Below, piece after piece: positions 1 to 5,946 of a stretch of DNA of 8,563 nucleotides. Within the stretch, counting starts at the first letter, position 1, and every line of letters begins with the position of its first letter. Position numbers and translations under genes: made by a program. Below the pieces are notes generated by a model. It saw nothing but the letters and a program-made list of their open reading frames with translations, did no database searches and had not been told where the DNA came from. The DNA comes from CBDUJZ01 sp047629415 (lineage in GTDB: Bacteria; Myxococcota_A; Bradymonadia; REDH01). The stretch spans positions 1-8,563 of the forward strand of contig JBLHWZ010000246.1 in assembly GCA_047629415.1 (NCBI GenBank), given 5' to 3'.

Positions 1-826
1 GCTCCCGATGGCGAGGAATCGCCTCGGTGATCTGCGTGATCCGACGCGCTGCGGGTGTCAGCGGCTCACATGTGGAATTGCTAGGGACTACTCGCCAGTC
101 CGCGGCGTGGCGCACGGCACTCGAACGCCAGCTCAATATGGCTCGATAGGTCGCTACCCGCCCCACGCGCACGTCGGGAAGTACCGTCCACTGTGGGGCG
201 ACCGACTCGCTGTCTTCCGCCGAGAAGAGATGAGTGTACGCACCACTGGTAAGCCAAGTTGAGCCCACGCGGCACTGCAGCACAGCGAGCCGGACAGCGT
301 CTTCATCACCTGGTTCCGCATCCCACGTGCCGTGCACAGCTTCCGCTAAGAGGTTGATCGGCCGAAGCGTCTGCGCGTCCTGAAGGACCCAACGCGGCCC
401 GAATTCGGCACCCTCGAAGGATGCGCGGAACTCCAACTCCCGGGTGTCCCCGCCCTCGATGCACATCCACGTCCCCTGGATGAAGGAGTTGTCGAGACGC
501 TCAATGGCCTCAGCCACCGCGCCGTTGTCGAGCCGTTCTCCCAAGGTGGTTTGTTCGCCTCCCACTTGAAGCGGGAAGCTACGAACCGAGGAAACCAGTT
601 CTTCGCTACACCTCACCCAACGAGGCTCATCGGCGGTCGGCTCGGGCATGAGTCCTGATCGCGAAGGCGTCGCCGAAGCTTCCTCCCCTCCTTGTTCTGC
701 TAGCGATTCCGCACTGGCCAGCGACCCGATCGGATCGATAGTGGGCGCAGCCTGGGGTTCCGAGTCGCTGTTCGTGCACCCGGTGGCCCCAAGTAACACT
801 AGAAGTAATAGTCGAACGATCTGCAT
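1..826 (-). CDS. Putative lipoprotein of unknown function (C-terminus cut by window edge)
   Basis: The frame is open from the ATG at 826-824 to the left edge, giving 275 residues without a stop, so the C-terminus is missing. The N-terminus is a lipoprotein signal: MQIVR, a Leu/Val stretch (residues 6-12), then A14-T15-G16-C17, with C17 the predicted lipidated cysteine. A low-complexity Ala/Ser/Glu/Pro linker (about 18-68) follows, as is usual between a lipid anchor and a folded domain. The rest is a soluble domain rich in Trp (70, 120, 146, 168, 191, 213, 233, 244), with four cysteines (73, 122, 185, 253) that could pair after export. The start is supported by GGAGG seven bases upstream. It lies 57 bases after the M14 carboxypeptidase gene on the same strand and is probably its operon partner. 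I recognise no family. The reading frame and lipobox are seen directly; envelope location is inferred. Confidence 0.8.
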   Translation of the reverse strand, partial: MQIVRLLLLVLLGATGCTNSDSEPQAAPTIDPIGSLASAESLAEQGGEEASATPSRSGLMPEPTADEPRWVRCSEELVSSVRSFPLQVGGEQTTLGERLDNGAVAEAIERLDNSFIQGTWMCIEGGDTRELEFRASFEGAEFGPRWVLQDAQTLRPINLLAEAVHGTWDAEPGDEDAVRLAVLQCRVGSTWLTSGAYTHLFSAEDSESVAPQWTVLPDVRVGRVATYRAILSWRSSAVRHAADWRVVPSNSTCEPLTPAARRITQITEAIPRHRE

Positions 827-833
827 GGCGTTG

Positions 834-838
834 CCTCC
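834..838 (-). promoter_or_regulatory. Shine-Dalgarno site (GGAGG) of the left-edge lipoprotein
   Basis: The minus strand reads GGAGG followed by seven bases and then the ATG at 826-824. It is one of the clearest ribosome binding sites in the window and fixes the start of this gene. It lies within a short hairpin (835-847). Confidence 0.7.
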
Positions 839-847
839 GTCACGGAG
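835..847 (-). promoter_or_regulatory. Short hairpin overlapping the ribosome binding site
   Basis: On the minus-strand transcript CUCCG, loop UGA, CGGAG form a five-pair, three-base-loop hairpin whose 3' arm contains most of the Shine-Dalgarno GGAGG. It could partly occlude initiation of the downstream lipoprotein unless ribosomes arrive from the upstream gene. The complementarity is seen directly; a regulatory effect is speculation, because a stem this short can occur by chance. Confidence 0.25.
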
Positions 848-883
848 CGTAGCGCGGCTCACGTGTGGACTCAAACAGCCACG

Positions 884-2542
884 TTAGAGGTCCCGTTCGA
901 GCGAACCGCTGCCCGCTCGCCCGGCTGTCCATTGGATGTTGATGTGTCCTTCACCCCGCACCCACCACTCCGCGACCTGGCGATGCCCTCGCGCCGCCAG
1001 CGAAGGATAGACGGGGTTGCGCGCGTTAGTCGCCCGGGCGGTCCCCCAGCCATCGAGGTGTGGCAGTTCCTGGGAGGCGGTCCCGCTCACCAGCGTCAGT
1101 CCTTCGCCGAGTTCGAGCGTGGCGCTGACTCTTGGGCACTCTTGGAAAGCGCGAAGGGATTCGGTGCCGAGATACCCCAGGTTCTCAAATGAGAGCCTAA
1201 GTCGTCGGAGGCTGCCTTCCCGAATCAACTGAAGTTCTACTTGGCAATTTGGGAGCGCTCGCAGCATGCGATCACTAGCGATTCGCCCTACTTCGAGCTC
1301 TCGCTTGAGCAAGGCCTCCGGTGGGTTGCGAACGGTCCTTAGATAGTCCAACCCACCGACCTCGACGCGACCGAGTTGGGGGTGTTCGAACTCTGTCCAA
1401 GGCTGGACAAGTTCAGGATGTGACCTCTCGAAAAAGCTCACAAGTGTTCGGATTTTCTCAATATCAGGATTCTTAAAGAACTCAGCGGGAGACTCGTTTG
1501 GTACTCCGGCGTAGCCAAAGGGATCCCAGAACTCCACGGTATAACCAGGGATTCCGAAGACGGTTGCGAGCGTGTCCGACCAGACACCGACAACCTCCAC
1601 CTTGGGGTCGTAGACGAACTCAGGGTGAACCTTGAATACCCGATAGTGTGTGCCCGCGACGAGGTCCTTCGCCAAGTCGTGCATCAACGAGATCTCCGGC
1701 CCGGTCAGGGTCGAGTTCTGCGAATACGGCTGAGTGAGGATACAGCCGGTATAGGTGTGATTCGTCAGAGCCGCCGCGATCGTGGGCCGCTGACGTACGG
1801 CCTCAACCGCCGCTCGGGACTCCGGCTCGGATGCCCCGTACGCACCGCTGTCCATCCCGAACATTGAGAAAGGCGACCAGCCGGCGGGGAAGTTGCGGTT
1901 GAGGTCAATCCCGTAGCGACGAGGTGCCTGTGTCCATCGCATACCGTCCCACTCGACGAAGGTCCCCTCGCTCGTCACGAAATAGGCATCCGATGGGTCG
2001 TCATCGAGCGTCCGCGGACGCATCAAAGTCTCGGCCCCACTGTCCGGCACAAACGGTCCCGCCGGATGTCTCCACCGCAGATACCGAATCACTCCATCGC
2101 CGTCCTGATCAGAAGGCTCCCACCCGCTAATGACTGCCCCTTCCGCGGGCGGCCTCAGCGAGGAACGAATGAAGTGTCCGCCGGAGCGCATGAAATCGTA
2201 CCCATCCGGTGACAGACACGGCGCTACGAAAGCCGTGACCTGGCTGAAGAGGCTCAAAGTGGCCTCATCGTCGGCCTCTATGAGTGAAACCCAGGTTTCC
2301 AGGCAATGCAGCGCCGCCATCACGCCCGTGAATTCGCTGGCGTGTGTTCCGCCATCGAGCCACATCGCGGGCCGGTTCTCGGCCCCGCCTACCGCCCCAA
2401 TCGTTAGCATCACGATGGGCCGATCGTGTCGGGAGCGGCCTATCTCCGAGAGTTGAACAAACTCTGGGCAGCGGTCGGCAATTGAGGTGCAGAAAGCCTC
2501 GATCTCGGGCCAAGTGAGGTAGCTCTGTCCGTCGTAGTTCAC
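884..2542 (-). CDS. Zinc carboxypeptidase, peptidase family M14
   Basis: This 552-residue protein is predicted to be a zinc metallocarboxypeptidase that removes residues from the C-terminal end of peptides. The full M14 active-site set is visible: zinc ligands H67 and E70 in GGTHASEF, the third ligand H262 in ALTNHTYTG, the substrate-binding N215-R216 in DLNRNFPAGW, and the catalytic base E337 in YTVEFWDP. An insert with an acidic DQDGDG loop (145-150) precedes the NR motif, as in some large bacterial M14 enzymes, and may bind calcium. After about residue 430 comes a C-terminal beta-rich domain with an ENLGYLGTESL motif. Translation starts at a GTG whose last three bases overlap the upstream gene's stop (GTGA), so it is probably translationally coupled; no clear Shine-Dalgarno site is present. 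There is no signal peptide, so it should be cytoplasmic unless exported by an unseen route. The substrate cannot be deduced. Confidence 0.9.
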   Translation of the reverse strand: MNYDGQSYLTWPEIEAFCTSIADRCPEFVQLSEIGRSRHDRPIVMLTIGAVGGAENRPAMWLDGGTHASEFTGVMAALHCLETWVSLIEADDEATLSLFSQVTAFVAPCLSPDGYDFMRSGGHFIRSSLRPPAEGAVISGWEPSDQDGDGVIRYLRWRHPAGPFVPDSGAETLMRPRTLDDDPSDAYFVTSEGTFVEWDGMRWTQAPRRYGIDLNRNFPAGWSPFSMFGMDSGAYGASEPESRAAVEAVRQRPTIAAALTNHTYTGCILTQPYSQNSTLTGPEISLMHDLAKDLVAGTHYRVFKVHPEFVYDPKVEVVGVWSDTLATVFGIPGYTVEFWDPFGYAGVPNESPAEFFKNPDIEKIRTLVSFFERSHPELVQPWTEFEHPQLGRVEVGGLDYLRTVRNPPEALLKRELEVGRIASDRMLRALPNCQVELQLIREGSLRRLRLSFENLGYLGTESLRAFQECPRVSATLELGEGLTLVSGTASQELPHLDGWGTARATNARNPVYPSLAARGHRQVAEWWVRGEGHINIQWTAGRAGSGSLERDL

Positions 2543-3453
2543 TGCGCGATCCGATGGTATCGAAGGATAACGTCTGCGCTTCCCATGTCGCCTTCGCCGC
2601 CGACCGCCTGGTACGTCACGCGACGCAGGCGTCTTTGAATGCAGTCGATTGCTTCGGCGCCTTCGATCTCCGATTCAACAATCTCAGCGGAGTGCACAGT
2701 GCCAAACGGCAGATTCAGCGCCATATGCACGGTAACGAGACCGGCCGCGAGCGGATCCCCGACCATGGCACGGTCGATGCAATTCGCGACATTCCGAGAC
2801 TGTCCGCGCAGAGCCTCGTAGAACGCCACCGTGTCCATGCCTTCGACGGCACCTGGCAGGACGGACATCCTTGGCTCCCCGTCTGGAGGGCCGTCGATGG
2901 GTTGCAACTCAACGAGATGATTCGTGCGCGCTCCGGGAGTGACGGTGACGGTCGCCTCATAGGATTCGTAGCCAAGCCGCTCGGACGTTAGTGTGTAGGT
3001 TCCCGGTGTCAGCTCGCCGACGAACGCCGGCGCATAGTCGCCCCCGCTCACACCGACTCCGGCGTCATCCGAAAGTTCGAACGTCGCCATGGGCGAGCTG
3101 GTAATCTCCAGCGCACCAAAGGCCGGAATCACCGCGGCTATCGGTGCGTCAGCCCGAAGTTCATCGATCGCTACCTCCAGCGTGGTGCGCCCGTGCCCCG
3201 GCTTGAAGAAGACGAGTTCGATCGAATCGACAGCGCCGACCAAGCCCCGCGAAGCCTCCCAGGTAAGCGGCGTGGTTCCCAGAGTCACTGGGCCAGCCCC
3301 AGTCTCGGAGTTGCCGCCGTTGAACCAGATGACCTGAGCCCCGGCCGGCTCACTCGTTAGTTCGACCTCGGCCTGCCAAAGCTCTGGTGCATCAGCCTGC
3401 GAGACACACGAGGCGATGATGAGCGGTAAGAGGAATATCATCCGTTGGAGCAT
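2539..3453 (-). CDS. Lipoprotein with PEGA-like domains and AgmX/PglI-type C-terminal domain
   Basis: The protein has 304 residues. Residues 1-16 form a lipoprotein signal with lipobox I13-A14-S15-C16. Residues about 28-110 look like a PEGA domain (VELTSEPAGAQVIWFNG, then LGTTPLTW), and about 113-183 like a second one (GALEITSSPMATFEL ... LTPGTYTLTSERLGYESY). PEGA domains are surface beta-folds common in Myxococcota. The C-terminus (about 225-302) resembles the AgmX/PglI domain, a TonB-C-like fold: C225 and C271 flank a strand-turn-strand pattern (LVTVHMALNLPFGTVHSAEIVES). The likely location is the periplasm or an envelope membrane, perhaps with a structural or gliding-related role; that role is inferred from family style. 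The ATG at 3453 has no good Shine-Dalgarno site; an in-frame ATG four codons later (M5) would keep a working signal. It is the first gene of the minus-strand operon, and its TGA overlaps the M14 gene's start. Confidence 0.8.
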   Translation of the reverse strand: MLQRMIFLLPLIIASCVSQADAPELWQAEVELTSEPAGAQVIWFNGGNSETGAGPVTLGTTPLTWEASRGLVGAVDSIELVFFKPGHGRTTLEVAIDELRADAPIAAVIPAFGALEITSSPMATFELSDDAGVGVSGGDYAPAFVGELTPGTYTLTSERLGYESYEATVTVTPGARTNHLVELQPIDGPPDGEPRMSVLPGAVEGMDTVAFYEALRGQSRNVANCIDRAMVGDPLAAGLVTVHMALNLPFGTVHSAEIVESEIEGAEAIDCIQRRLRRVTYQAVGGEGDMGSADVILRYHRIAQ

Positions 3454-3613
3454 CAGGCATCAGGGGCTGCTTTGAATCGTCACCTTCGTCCTACAAACTC
3501 GTAAAGTCCCCGAAGAATCAAGGGAACTGGGTCGAAGCGGTTCATGTGCGTCCTCGAACTTGGTATGCCGGAACCATCCGCGCATCGCGCACGTACTCCT
3601 AACCCCTTCGAAA
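3454..3613. promoter_or_regulatory. Divergent intergenic region
   Basis: These 160 bases separate two divergent lipoprotein genes, so promoters for both should lie here or, for the plus-strand gene, partly under the weak upstream extension of its frame. I could not identify a convincing -35/-10 pair in either direction, and neither gene has a clear Shine-Dalgarno site. No credible small gene is visible. Confidence 0.35.
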
Positions 3614-5356
3614 ATGAACGTTCGCTTGCTCGCCCGTCTGGGCGCCACGTCCTTCGCCTTCGCCTTCGCTGCTTGCGGCAGCGACTCACCGGCACCCTCC
3701 TCTTCTTCCTGCGAAACAGGAGAATCCTCCTGTGACGAGATATGCGTCGACACCCAGACATCCTCGGCGAACTGCGGTTCTTGTGGCGTCGTCTGTTCCG
3801 CTGACGAAACCTGTTCGGAGGGCGCGTGCGCGAACGCCGCAATCGAGTGTGACACCTCTGACACGCTGTGTGGTGAGATCTGCGTCGATACGACCACAGA
3901 CGGTGCGCATTGCGGCGGCTGCAACAACGCGTGTCTTGCCGGTCAGACCTGTGACGGCGGCGAGTGCTCCGGCGGCGACGAGTGCTCCGGTGACGATGAA
4001 CAGGTCTGCGGAGGCGATTGCGTCGACATCTCGAATGACGGTAGGCATTGCGGCGGCTGTAACAATGAGTGTCTTGGAGGCTCCACCTGCGATGCAGGCG
4101 GATGCGTCTGCGCTGAAGGCCTCGCGTACTGCAACGGCGAGTGCGTCAACCTTGAGACATCCGACGAGCACTGCGGCTCTTGCCTCAGCCCATGCCTGGA
4201 GAGCCAGATGTGCATCGCAGGTGGATGCCAGGCGGTCATTCCTGAGGTGTGTAATGGCGAAGACGATGACCTCGACGGACTGATCGATGAGGGCGGCGAT
4301 GATCTCGCGCTCGTCATTGATTGCGCGAACCTCTGCGGTGAGGGAACCCAGACCTGTGAAGCGGGCGCGTTCGGGGCCTGCACGGCGCCAGCACCCGCAG
4401 ACGAAACATGCGATGAAGTCGACAACGACTGCGACGGTCTCGTGGACGAAGGAGTCACAGCAACCTACTTCGACGACTTCGACGGCGACGGGTTCGGCGA
4501 TCCTGACCTAGCGTTCGCTGTCGAGGCCTGTGCTCTGCCCGAAGGCGAGTCGATCACGGGCGGAGTCTACGTAGAGAACAACACCGACTGCAACGATGAG
4601 TTTGACGAGGTGAACCCCGACGAGTTCGAGGTCTGCGACGCGGAGCTTGTGGACGAGAACTGCAACGGGACGGTCAACGAAGACTGCGAATGTGTCGGAG
4701 ACGTCCAGTGTGGCACCGACGAGGGCATCTGCGAGTTCGGCGTCCAAGCATGCGAGGCCGGAACTCTCGGAGAGTGTGGCGGCGACTCACTCGTGGGGCC
4801 GATGGCTGGCGAAATGTGCAACGGCGAAGACGACGACTGTGACGGCCTCGTGGACGAGCAACTCGCCGACGACTCCTACGAAGCGAATGACTCGTGCGAA
4901 GCGGCCCGAGTCCTGCCGGACGCCGAGGAAGGCGGCGAGCCCGTCGCTGTTTCCGCGTCAATCTACCACGGCGATCCCGCCGCTGAGCAGGACCTGGACT
5001 GGTTCCGTATCACCGCGGACGAGGCAACTGGGTTCTGCTTCCCGGGCGACGATCAGTGCGGGTACCAGTTTGGGGTTGAGCTGACTCCGCCCACCGACGG
5101 TTTGGGAGATGACTGGAGCTTCTGCATCCACCAGGGACTCTGTGGGGACTGGTCGAACACGTTCTGCACCGACGAGTCGACCTGGGACGCCGAGATCGGC
5201 TCGCACTACATCGAACTCGCCTGGGATGGAGTCTGCGGGTTTGACGACAGCCGCGATTTCTGGATTTCGGTAGAGACATCGGAAGACGTCTCGAGCTGCG
5301 AGCCGTACGCGCTGGAAGCTGGCATGTTCTTCGCGGACCGCGAGTGCCTCGATTAA
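3614..5356 (+). CDS. Cysteine-rich acidic lipoprotein: four eight-Cys repeats, MopE-like motifs, PPC-like tail
   Basis: The ATG at 3614 gives 580 residues. A TTG 18 codons upstream would place a polar extension before the signal sequence and is unlikely. Residues 1-21 are a lipoprotein signal (F18-A19-A20-C21). Residues 33-205 hold four Stig1-like repeats with a near-constant cysteine spacing. Residues 211-416 hold MopE-type putative metal-binding motifs (EVCNGEDDDLDGLIDEG and three relatives) and an EF-hand-like DFDGDGFGD loop (288-296), so calcium or another divalent cation is a likely ligand. Residues about 421-580 resemble a PPC (bacterial pre-peptidase C-terminal) domain, with EANDSC and DLDWFRI, and have eight more cysteines. 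The protein is strongly acidic and should be an extracytoplasmic, disulfide-bonded lipoprotein. Such modular proteins are common in Myxococcota, but their function is mostly unknown; adhesion, matrix or metal binding are guesses. A strong terminator follows. Confidence 0.85.
   Translation: MNVRLLARLGATSFAFAFAACGSDSPAPSSSSCETGESSCDEICVDTQTSSANCGSCGVVCSADETCSEGACANAAIECDTSDTLCGEICVDTTTDGAHCGGCNNACLAGQTCDGGECSGGDECSGDDEQVCGGDCVDISNDGRHCGGCNNECLGGSTCDAGGCVCAEGLAYCNGECVNLETSDEHCGSCLSPCLESQMCIAGGCQAVIPEVCNGEDDDLDGLIDEGGDDLALVIDCANLCGEGTQTCEAGAFGACTAPAPADETCDEVDNDCDGLVDEGVTATYFDDFDGDGFGDPDLAFAVEACALPEGESITGGVYVENNTDCNDEFDEVNPDEFEVCDAELVDENCNGTVNEDCECVGDVQCGTDEGICEFGVQACEAGTLGECGGDSLVGPMAGEMCNGEDDDCDGLVDEQLADDSYEANDSCEAARVLPDAEEGGEPVAVSASIYHGDPAAEQDLDWFRITADEATGFCFPGDDQCGYQFGVELTPPTDGLGDDWSFCIHQGLCGDWSNTFCTDESTWDAEIGSHYIELAWDGVCGFDDSRDFWISVETSEDVSSCEPYALEAGMFFADRECLD
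3710..4228 (+). repeat. Four tandem eight-cysteine (Stig1-like) protein repeats
   Basis: Four units of about 40 residues begin at residues 33, 79, 124 and 166 of the lipoprotein. Each follows C-x6-C-x3-C-x9-C-x2-C-x3-C-x5-C-x4-C; only the third differs, with x7 in the first gap. Units 2 and 3 are the closest, sharing HCGGCNN and a Cys-Val-Asp core. Eight cysteines per unit suggest four disulfides. The DNA of units 2 and 3 is also clearly similar (both contain tgcggcggctg), which points to duplication within the gene. Confidence 0.85.
4244..4861 (+). repeat. MopE-type acidic motif repeats
   Basis: Residues 211-416 contain four copies of a Glu-x-Cys...Asp-rich...Cys-Asp-Gly...Asp-Glu motif, at residues 211-227, 264-280, 339-358 and 400-416. 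The first copy has Leu (220) where the second and fourth have the central Cys; the third is divergent (FEVCDAELVDENCNGTVNEDC). This matches the family described as putative metal-binding motif or MopE. Metal binding here is inferred. Confidence 0.75.
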
Positions 5357-5367
5357 ACCGCCCCGCA

Positions 5368-5387
5368 GGGCCGGCGGTCGCCGGCCC
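5368..5387 (+). terminator. GC-rich hairpin after the cysteine-rich lipoprotein gene
   Basis: GGGCCGGC, loop GGTC, GCCGGCCC form a perfect eight-pair stem starting eleven bases after the stop codon. No T-tract follows, so alone it is not a standard intrinsic terminator. It may protect the 3' end of the message or act with the larger palindrome just downstream. Confidence 0.5.
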
Positions 5388-5394
5388 CTAATGG

Positions 5395-5444
5395 CAAAAA
5401 CGAAGAAAGGCGCGCCGAGCTCGGCGCGCCTTTCTTCGTTTTTG
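5395..5444. terminator. Bidirectional intrinsic terminator (50-base perfect palindrome)
   Basis: The stretch is a perfect inverted repeat centred between 5419 and 5420. Each 25-base arm has CAAAAACGAAGAAAGG on the outside and GGCGCGCC inside, and the arms meet at GAGCTC. In RNA it would fold into a very stable stem with a tiny loop, ending in five U residues on either strand. It lies between convergent genes, 38 bases after the stop of the plus-strand lipoprotein and four bases after that of the minus-strand small protein, the classic place for a shared bidirectional terminator. Confidence 0.9.
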
Positions 5445-5448
5445 ATCG

Positions 5449-5757
5449 CTAGGCGATCAGCGATTCAAGCTCCGTTACTGCAACGTCGCGCTCGACGACC
5501 TTCGTCTTGCGAACCGCCTTCTTCAGGATCGCGTTCAGCTTTTCCGGGTAGGAGTCCTGCGCTTCCTCGAGCAGCTCGAGGATTTCCTCGTCGGTCGTGG
5601 TGTTGAGGATACGGGTCTCGTTGAACAGGAAGAGCCCATGCAGTTCGTTGATAAAGTCCGCTACGGACTTATCTGGCCCGGCCTTATCGCCGAGCAGTTC
5701 CTTCTTTCGAGCTCGTTTGAGCTCACGCTCTCGGCGTTCAATCTCGGTTCGTTTCAT
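5449..5757 (-). CDS. Small charged protein of unknown function
   Basis: The gene encodes 102 residues, starting MKRTEIERRERELKRARKK. The first 25 residues are almost all charged and probably form a basic helix or short coiled coil. The middle and C-terminus (about 30-100) look helical, with acidic ILELLEEAQ (about 59-67), basic ILKKAVRKTK and a final LESLIA. There are no cysteines, signal peptide or membrane segment, so it should be cytoplasmic, unlike most of its neighbours. The start is well supported: GAGGTGA lies three bases before the ATG at 5757. The TAG stop sits inside a small inverted repeat (GATCGC TAG GCGATC, 5444-5458) and is followed at once by the bidirectional terminator, so the gene seems to be a single-gene transcript. 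I do not recognise the family; nucleic-acid or protein binding through the basic helix is a guess. Confidence 0.8.
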   Translation of the reverse strand: MKRTEIERRERELKRARKKELLGDKAGPDKSVADFINELHGLFLFNETRILNTTTDEEILELLEEAQDSYPEKLNAILKKAVRKTKVVERDVAVTELESLIA

Positions 5758-5946
5758 CGGTCACCTCGAGGGAGAGAACATCTGACGCCGCAGTTGCGAC
5801 GGCGATTAGGACTCCCCGAGTGGGTACGAGCCCTACGCGCGCCCCGTTTACAATCCCCCGCGAAAATTGCAACCCCTGCGCTGCCATCTGAGCGTGGAAG
5901 GCGCCCGTTGCTTGCTTGCGACTCTGAACCTTGTAGATACCCTCGC
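5758..5946. promoter_or_regulatory. Divergent intergenic region with weak promoter candidates
   Basis: These 189 bases separate the small charged protein (minus) from the Cys/His lipoprotein (plus). On the plus strand TACAAT at 5849-5854 matches five of six bases of a -10 box but has no good -35 partner. A weaker pair, TTGCTT at 5912-5917 and TAGATA at 5934-5939 with 16 bases between, would start transcription almost at the ATG (5947) and imply a leaderless message. The small protein's Shine-Dalgarno GAGGTGA is at 5761-5767 on the minus strand. All promoter calls are by eye and weak. Confidence 0.3.

Noticed and set aside
861..884. Imperfect inverted repeat (ACGTG-T-GG ... CCACGT) after the M14 gene stop
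   Set aside because: The stem is six pairs with a bulge and a ten-base loop and has no T-tract; too weak to call a terminator, and an operon partner follows.
3460..3927. Minus-strand 155-codon open frame antisense to the start of the cysteine-rich lipoprotein gene
   Set aside because: Its sequence mirrors the repetitive Cys/Asp codons on the other strand, has no recognisable domain and lacks a good start. It also occupies the spacer and signal-peptide region of a well-supported gene.
3943..4458. Long minus-strand open frame inside the MopE/repeat region (Ser/Pro/Gln/His-rich)
   Set aside because: It is an antisense shadow produced by GC-rich repeated codons; its composition is not protein-like.
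5391..5606. Plus-strand open frame starting MAKTKKGAP
   Set aside because: It runs through the terminator palindrome and then antisense to the small charged protein gene; no support as a gene.
5638..5946. N-terminal extension of the Cys/His lipoprotein frame
   Set aside because: It overlaps the small minus-strand gene and its spacer and would bury a perfect lipoprotein signal 103 residues into the protein. The ATG at 5947 is the better start.
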